From: Paenibacillus montanisoli
GTDB taxonomy: Bacteria; Bacillota; Bacilli; Paenibacillales; Paenibacillaceae
NCBI RefSeq assembly: GCF_003268025.1
Contig: NZ_QLUW01000002.1
Coordinates: 1-64,000, forward strand
DNA length: 64,000 nucleotides
Reading direction: 5' to 3'
Both the position numbers and the translations under genes were made by a program. Numbering within the stretch: the first letter of the stretch is position 1; each line of letters begins with the position of its first letter. This document shows positions 59,429 through 64,000 of this stretch, in pieces. Below the pieces are notes generated by a model. That model saw only the letters and a list, made by a program, of their open reading frames with translations. It was not told the origin of the DNA and did not search any database.

Positions 59429-60730
59429 TCACTCCCAAATAACCGGCTCCGTTAGTGGAACGAGCTCGCTCATCGAATTGTAACCGTACACTTGCAGCCG
59501 ATAGCCATGTCCTAGCCCGTTCGGGATATACAGCTCAGCTGTCACGACTTCGGTCGTTCCGCCGGCAATTTCCTTCTCGATGATTTTGATCTCTTCCAGT
59601 CGATCCATTTTATCGTACAAAGCAGCGACAAGAGACAGCGACTTGCCGGTTTCGGAACGGTTTACCGCCGTAATTTCCACGGTCATGGCGGATTTCGGAT
59701 CGAGTTCCCGGGCGATCGCTCCGCTTGCGTCCCGCAGAACCGGCGCCGACACCGTAAACAAGTTGACAAGTGTCACTCCCGCAGCTTCCGACGGCGTACT
59801 TTCTCCGATGTCGTTAACCGCGATAATTCTGTAAAAGTACTTGTTACCTATGGAGACATGTGTGTCCGTATATGCAGGTGCCTCAATGCCGGAAGCTATC
59901 GTTTCATAATGCCCCTCTTGATCTTCCAAGCGAAGCACGGTGTAGGAGAGGGCTCCTTCGGATGGCGACCACGTTAGATCGATTCGTTCGTCACCGACCT
60001 GGGCTTGAAGCCCGCCGACGACGTCCGGTTTTAACGGTTGCTCCGTCGTATCAACGCCTGCCCCCGGAGCTAAGTATAGCTCGGTGCCTAAGTTATTTAA
60101 ACCGTTATTGCGCAAAACGATTCCCGTTCCCGCTTCAATCCGGATTCCGTTCATGTTACCGGCAATCGTGTTATCGGCGATTAGAACGTTGGACGGATCC
60201 CCTTTACCCGCTTCCCCTGCGTTTACGTCTCCGTTATCGTGCTGCAGCGCGATCGACCAAAAGTTCAATCCCGTGTTGTTACGGATGATGTTATCCTTCA
60301 ACACGGTGCCCGGCGCGTTTCGGACGATGATGCCGATGGCATCTTCCCTGCCGGTATTTTCGATCACGTTATGTTCAATAACCGTGTCAGGACTTCCCAT
60401 ATATATGATGATTCCCTCGCGGGCTCCCGAAATCGTATTGTGGTGAATATAGTTTTTAGGTCCGGATGCATCATGGTTGGTTGGCGCGGTGCCGCCCGTG
60501 TTGCCGACGCCGATCCCTCCGCCCATGCTCGTGTTGTAGATCGCGTTACCCGTAATTTCGTTCAAGTACTCGTCCTCGCCGTGCAGATCGATGGAGTCGT
60601 AAACCGTCCCGTCGAACACGTTGTTCAGGATCAAATTGTTGTGAGCGTAATATTGGATCAGCGCGCCGTGGCGGATGTAAGGTCCTTCGAACCTGTTGTT
60701 CTCCACGACGTTAAAATACGTATCATTCAA
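59429..60730 (-). pseudogene. C-terminal half of a secreted beta-helix protein (frameshifted)
   Basis: The second fragment of the gene that starts at 62595. Coding in this frame begins well before ATG 60730: GYGGGAGYGVSIQGTPKTDQ and LGKLNDT are encoded out of frame inside the end of the first fragment. It contains further beta-helix rungs (NNRFEGPYIRHGALIQYY, EDAIGIIVRNAPGTVLKDN), then a fibronectin type III domain (about residues 235-320; YTVLRLEDQEGHYETIASG) and a C-terminal beta domain. The ATGA overlap at 60727-60730 looks like coupling, but the continuous homology across the junction shows one gene with a one-base loss near 60790. Confidence 0.8.
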
Positions 60731-62595
60731 TTTGCCGAGCTGGTCCGTTTTCGGAGTGCCTTGGATGGATACGCCGTAGCCGGCACCGCCGCCATATCCG
60801 TCGCGTTACGGAATAGCGAGTTTCTTACGACGACGTTATTGCTTTCGCTGATTCTGACCGCCATTTTTTCGAACTTCTCGAACGTGACATGGTCGATCGT
60901 AATATTGAAGCAGCCGGATCCGCTCGTATCATCCAAGTAAAGGATGTTTTTCGGTCCGCCCCGCTCCGGATGGGAGACTGTAGGATCAGTCGGATAGGAT
61001 TTATTCCACGTGGAGGTGAAAGTCAGGTTGCTGATGGAAATATTGTTTTTGTTAAATCCTTTGACGATTCGGCTGCTTGTATGGGTTAATCCGGATACCC
61101 CGTCGTCGAACGCGGAGGACAAAATCGCGCCGTCCTGGCTTTGTCCCCTCAAATTGACTTTGGATTTTAGCTCTAAATGAGTCGCCGTATCGCTTGGGAT
61201 CGTCGTTCTCAAGTTATACACGCCATCGGGAAAATAAATCTCGTCTCCCGGTTGGGCTGCCGCCAGTGCTAAGCGAATGGCAGCTGCATCGTCCACCCCG
61301 TTATCTTGAGGATCCGCGCCGAAATCCGTTACGCTTAAGACCGCACCGGTAACCGGATTCGGCGTATGAATCGTCGCCGGCGTACCGTCCGGATGATAAA
61401 GTCCAGCTTTCGTGTACGGCTCTGCCGGTGCCGACGGCGGTTCGATTTCAATCATGCCGGTCACTATAATCGGTTCGGAATTAGGTGCGTAAGCTTGGAA
61501 TTCCGTAATGCTGTTCCATGACCCCGACGTGCCGCCGGCGCTATTGCCATGTCCGATAAAACGAATATATCTGGCATCCGTATCCGCGAAGTCGAAAGCT
61601 TCCGGCATAATCGTCGTGCCGTTGCTTGTCTGGAGATCCAATACATTGGACCAGTCTGTACCGTCCGAAGAGAGTTCCAGACTGAAAGTCGACGTTCTAA
61701 GATTTCCGTTATAGAAAGCAATGCCGACGTAGCCAATCTTCTTGACCGCTCCTAAGTCAAAGGTCGCCGTTTGGCCGTCTCCGCTGGAAGACCACCTGGT
61801 ATAGATCTTGTTATCGAGCATGTTCTGCGGAATATTGCCGTCGTTCTCGATGTCGTTAACCGATACGATCGGAATCAAACTCGCCGTCTGAGGCATGGCG
61901 TTAGCCTCGAAGTCGTCGAACGTCGCAATATGACTCGTTACGGCAGCGGACTTGCTTGTATAAAAGCCGACCCTTCCGCCCGCCAATGTCGAAGGCAGCT
62001 TCGTATCTTCTACTGTAATTGAAGGGCCGCCATCAACGGACCCCGAAATCGCGCTGCCTTTCATCGTTAGTCTCAACGTGTAAAATGCATCGTTAGCTGC
62101 AGCGAATGGAGTCGTCAGCAACGTGTAGTTCGTGCCGTTCTGCTTGGCCCTCAGCTCCAGATTCGTCCCCGATAACGACAGCAAATAATAGTTGTTGCCG
62201 TCGGAATAACGGCCGACGATGCCCGCTCTTGCGGCGCTCGTCAGCTTAACTTTCACGCTGAGCGCTGCGTCGTTAATAGCTTCACCCTTCACGGAGTCGT
62301 AGGCGAAGAAAGAAGCCGACCCGGTATCGGCGATCTGGCGAACGACTTTGTTCGGCGTAACGCCGTCGCCGAGCGTGCCATCTTCGACGATTCGCCAGTC
62401 GGCACCGCTCGCGTTTTTGACCCAGCCGGACTCATAGCTGTTACCGACATGCGGGCCGGCATCTAATGTGAACGATTGGAAGTCCTGCGTCACGATCGGT
62501 GCAGCCGCAGCCGTGCCGGTAGCCGGGAAAAGCTCGAAAAGGAGGAACAGACAAAGGAACAGATGGAAGTAAGGCTTACGGCAAAAACGTATCAA
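60727..62595 (-). pseudogene. N-terminal half of a secreted multidomain beta-helix protein (frameshifted)
   Basis: Codes for a signal peptide (about 1-32), a LamG-like jelly-roll domain (about 35-235, ending FDDFEANA), an F5/8-type C carbohydrate-binding domain (about 240-370; NKIYTRWSSSGDGQTATFDLG), and the start of a pectate-lyase-superfamily beta-helix (VTDFGADPQDNGVDDAAAI onward). After FRNATD the frame runs into 30 unrelated codons and stops. Restoring one G (ACGGA to ACGGGA) would join it to the 59429-60730 frame, for about 1056 residues. The intact product would be an extracellular polysaccharide lyase or hydrolase. A cre-like site lies just upstream. Confidence 0.82.
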
Positions 62596-62628
62596 TCAAA
62601 AATCCCCTCTCACTTCTGAAAGTTTTTT

Positions 62629-62642
62629 CGTAAACGCTTTCA
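62629..62642 (-). promoter_or_regulatory. cre-like site before the beta-helix gene
   Basis: The minus strand reads TGAAAGCGTTTACG, which matches the CcpA cre consensus TGWAANCGNTNWCA except for the last base, about 35-45 nt upstream of the start codon. It suggests carbon catabolite repression. Confidence 0.6.
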
Positions 62643-62709
62643 AAACACCTTGCTAAAGGATTGCTCCACTATTTTACAAGGTTTGGGGGTTGAGAGAGAG
62701 GGACGGAAT

Positions 62710-63222
62710 TTATGTGAGGTTGTGTTTTTCCATGATAGCATGCTTCAGCTGCTCGATATCTTGTTTTGTCGCCGGTGCCATGTGCGGCTTCAGTCTTACG
62801 GACAGTTTACCGCTTCCTTCGAATGCTGCGTACTCCACTTGGCTTCGCTCATAGATTCCGGCAGCCCGCAGCTGCGCATCCAGCGATTCGTCCGTCAGCT
62901 TCAGCGATGCCATTGCGCCCGGTTCGGGCTTCCCGTTCACGATGACGGGAATCGGTTTTCCGTTCCAGACCGAACGGATTCGTTCCGATTGCATGAACAA
63001 GCCCCGAAAAATGATAACGGTCAAAATGAGCACGATCGCGGTCCCGAAGGTAGTCCAGATGTTTTGATTCTCCACGGGTCGAATAAGCAGCGGACCGATA
63101 ACGAGCATAAGCAGCACATCGGTTATTGACAGCTTGTTGACTGACGTCCTGCCTGCAAGCCTCAGAAGGAGCGAGCCGAACGTAACGATGAGTATTGCTT
63201 TCCAGATCCAATCGAATGGCAT
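62710..63222 (-). CDS. DUF421 domain membrane protein (short form)
   Basis: A 170-residue DUF421 protein: three membrane helices (WKAILIVTFGSLLLRLAG with the family Arg, ITDVLLMLVIGPLLIRP, GTAIVLILTVIIFRGLF) and one cytoplasmic domain (GKPIPVIVNGKPEPGAMASL, QVEYAAFEGSGKLSVRL). It is shorter than the other DUF421 protein in the window because it lacks the second half of the cytoplasmic region. AAGGAGG precedes ATG 63222. Confidence 0.9.
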   Translation of the reverse strand: MPFDWIWKAILIVTFGSLLLRLAGRTSVNKLSITDVLLMLVIGPLLIRPVENQNIWTTFGTAIVLILTVIIFRGLFMQSERIRSVWNGKPIPVIVNGKPEPGAMASLKLTDESLDAQLRAAGIYERSQVEYAAFEGSGKLSVRLKPHMAPATKQDIEQLKHAIMEKHNLT

Positions 63223-63415
63223 GAAGATTCCTCCTTAGTTGGAATAGTATTCCACGAAGAGGATCTCTGCTATTCGGACTGCCGCCAACTATTGTCTTGT
63301 ATCACTTCATCGACTAAGTCATTCGTCCTGCTTCTGAGGTATCTTCCATACTCGTCAAGTCTTCATGTACGATGTCTCTGATAGATTGCTGTTATACTGA
63401 CGGAGGCAGAAAAGA

Positions 63416-64000
63416 TGAAACGAACTAGTAGAGTGCTTGGGGTTATGTTATTCCTGACTTTCGGCTTGCCTGTAACGGGACATTTGCACGCACAAGAACA
63501 ACAACCGATAAAGATTTTCATTGATGGAGCCAATATCGCATTCACGCATCAGCCCTTGCTTCTGGAAGGAACAACAATGGTACCGTTTCGGCTTATATTC
63601 GAGAAACTCGGATATGCCGTGCAATGGAATAAAGCCGAACGCACGGTGCTCGCTAAGCGGTATGGCACCGACATCGCCCTTCGTCTCGACAGCGTGATCG
63701 GCGCTGTAAATGAGGTGCAATACTGGCTGTCACAGCCTCCGCTTCTTACGAAAGGAACAACGTACGTTCCGCTCCGCTACATTGCCGAAGCTTCCGGGGC
63801 TGAAGTCCGCTGGAACAGTGAACAACGGTCGGTTCATATCAACCATACGGACAAGTTGACGAAGGAGGAGCAAATTCGCCATTTTTTAAACAAGTACTTT
63901 TACTCCCTTAGTCTAAATGAGTATATAGGAGAAGCGATTCAAGCTAACAGCGTAAAGCTGGGCCGGACGGAAATTATGAACATCGATGTGTCGCCTGAAG
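63416..64000 (+). CDS. copper amine oxidase N-terminal-like (stalk) domain protein, partial
   Basis: The first 195 codons of a secreted protein running off the right edge. ATG 63416 is preceded by ACGGAGG. A signal peptide (MKRTSRVLGVMLFLTFGLPV to about residue 26) is followed by a copper-amine-oxidase N-terminal-like domain built from two repeats: MVPFRLIFEKLGYAVQWN and TYVPLRYIAEASGAEVRWN. Such domains are common in Paenibacillus surface proteins and are not enzymes by themselves. The C-terminal function is outside the window. Confidence 0.88.

Overview
The window is chromosomal DNA of an endospore-forming Firmicute, most likely Paenibacillus or a close Paenibacillaceae relative. The reasons are the 16S rRNA 5' end at the left edge, a GerA-type germination operon, an alpha/beta-type SASP gene, many YesM/YesN and LplABC-type sugar systems, strong AAGGAGG ribosome sites and frequent GTG/TTG starts. 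No phage, insertion sequence, CRISPR array or tRNA gene was recognised.

Layout. 1-122: 5' end of a 16S rRNA gene (minus strand) with its leader and promoter. 540-8470: a secreted glycerophosphodiesterase, a yidC gene preceded by a small leader ORF, a lone tyrosine recombinase, a gerA-gerB-gerC germination operon and a Nudix hydrolase. 8630-13363: a PhoD-type phosphatase and small lipoprotein, membrane and acetyltransferase genes. 13496-36832: a large glycan-utilisation region. It holds an AraC regulator with a GH36-like enzyme (plus strand), a convergent palindromic repeat array, then minus-strand genes for GH28, GH88, heparinase II/III-like lyase, a truncated enolase-superfamily enzyme, a beta-helix protein, an unassigned 685-residue protein, a YesN-type regulator (frameshifted), GH172, two LplBC-type permeases, a solute-binding lipoprotein and a YesM-type kinase, and finally a divergent GH78-like gene. 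Most of the enzymes lack signal peptides, so the picture is import of oligosaccharides and breakdown inside the cell. 36906-43874: SUMF1-like protein, VanW plus a divergent L,D-transpeptidase-like protein, small lipoproteins, an SPFH protein with a ribbon-helix-helix partner, and two kinase-like resistance-type genes. 44042-48063: a second sugar ABC transporter with a convergent AraC regulator. 48307-57018: an AT-rich methyltransferase, a six-gene GntR-ABC-DUF4097-ABC operon, SASP, DUF421, a deletion-fused glycosidase relic, an alpha/beta hydrolase and a ferritin-like protein. 57209-64000: a diguanylate cyclase, an acetyltransferase, a large secreted beta-helix protein split by a frameshift, a second DUF421 protein and the start of a copper-amine-oxidase-like stalk-domain protein.

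The most interesting element is the TTG-initiated 87-codon ORF just upstream of yidC. It encodes one N-terminal membrane segment and an acidic C-terminal tract, and its last codons form one arm of an 11-bp hairpin whose other arm covers part of the yidC Shine-Dalgarno sequence. This is the architecture of the Bacillus MifM-YidC2 translation-arrest switch, with a protein sequence in which I see no obvious MifM similarity. Other points of note are several broken genes (two single-base frameshifts, one 3' truncation, one internal deletion, one lost start codon), a palindromic intergenic repeat array, and an L,D-transpeptidase-like motif in the VanW operon.
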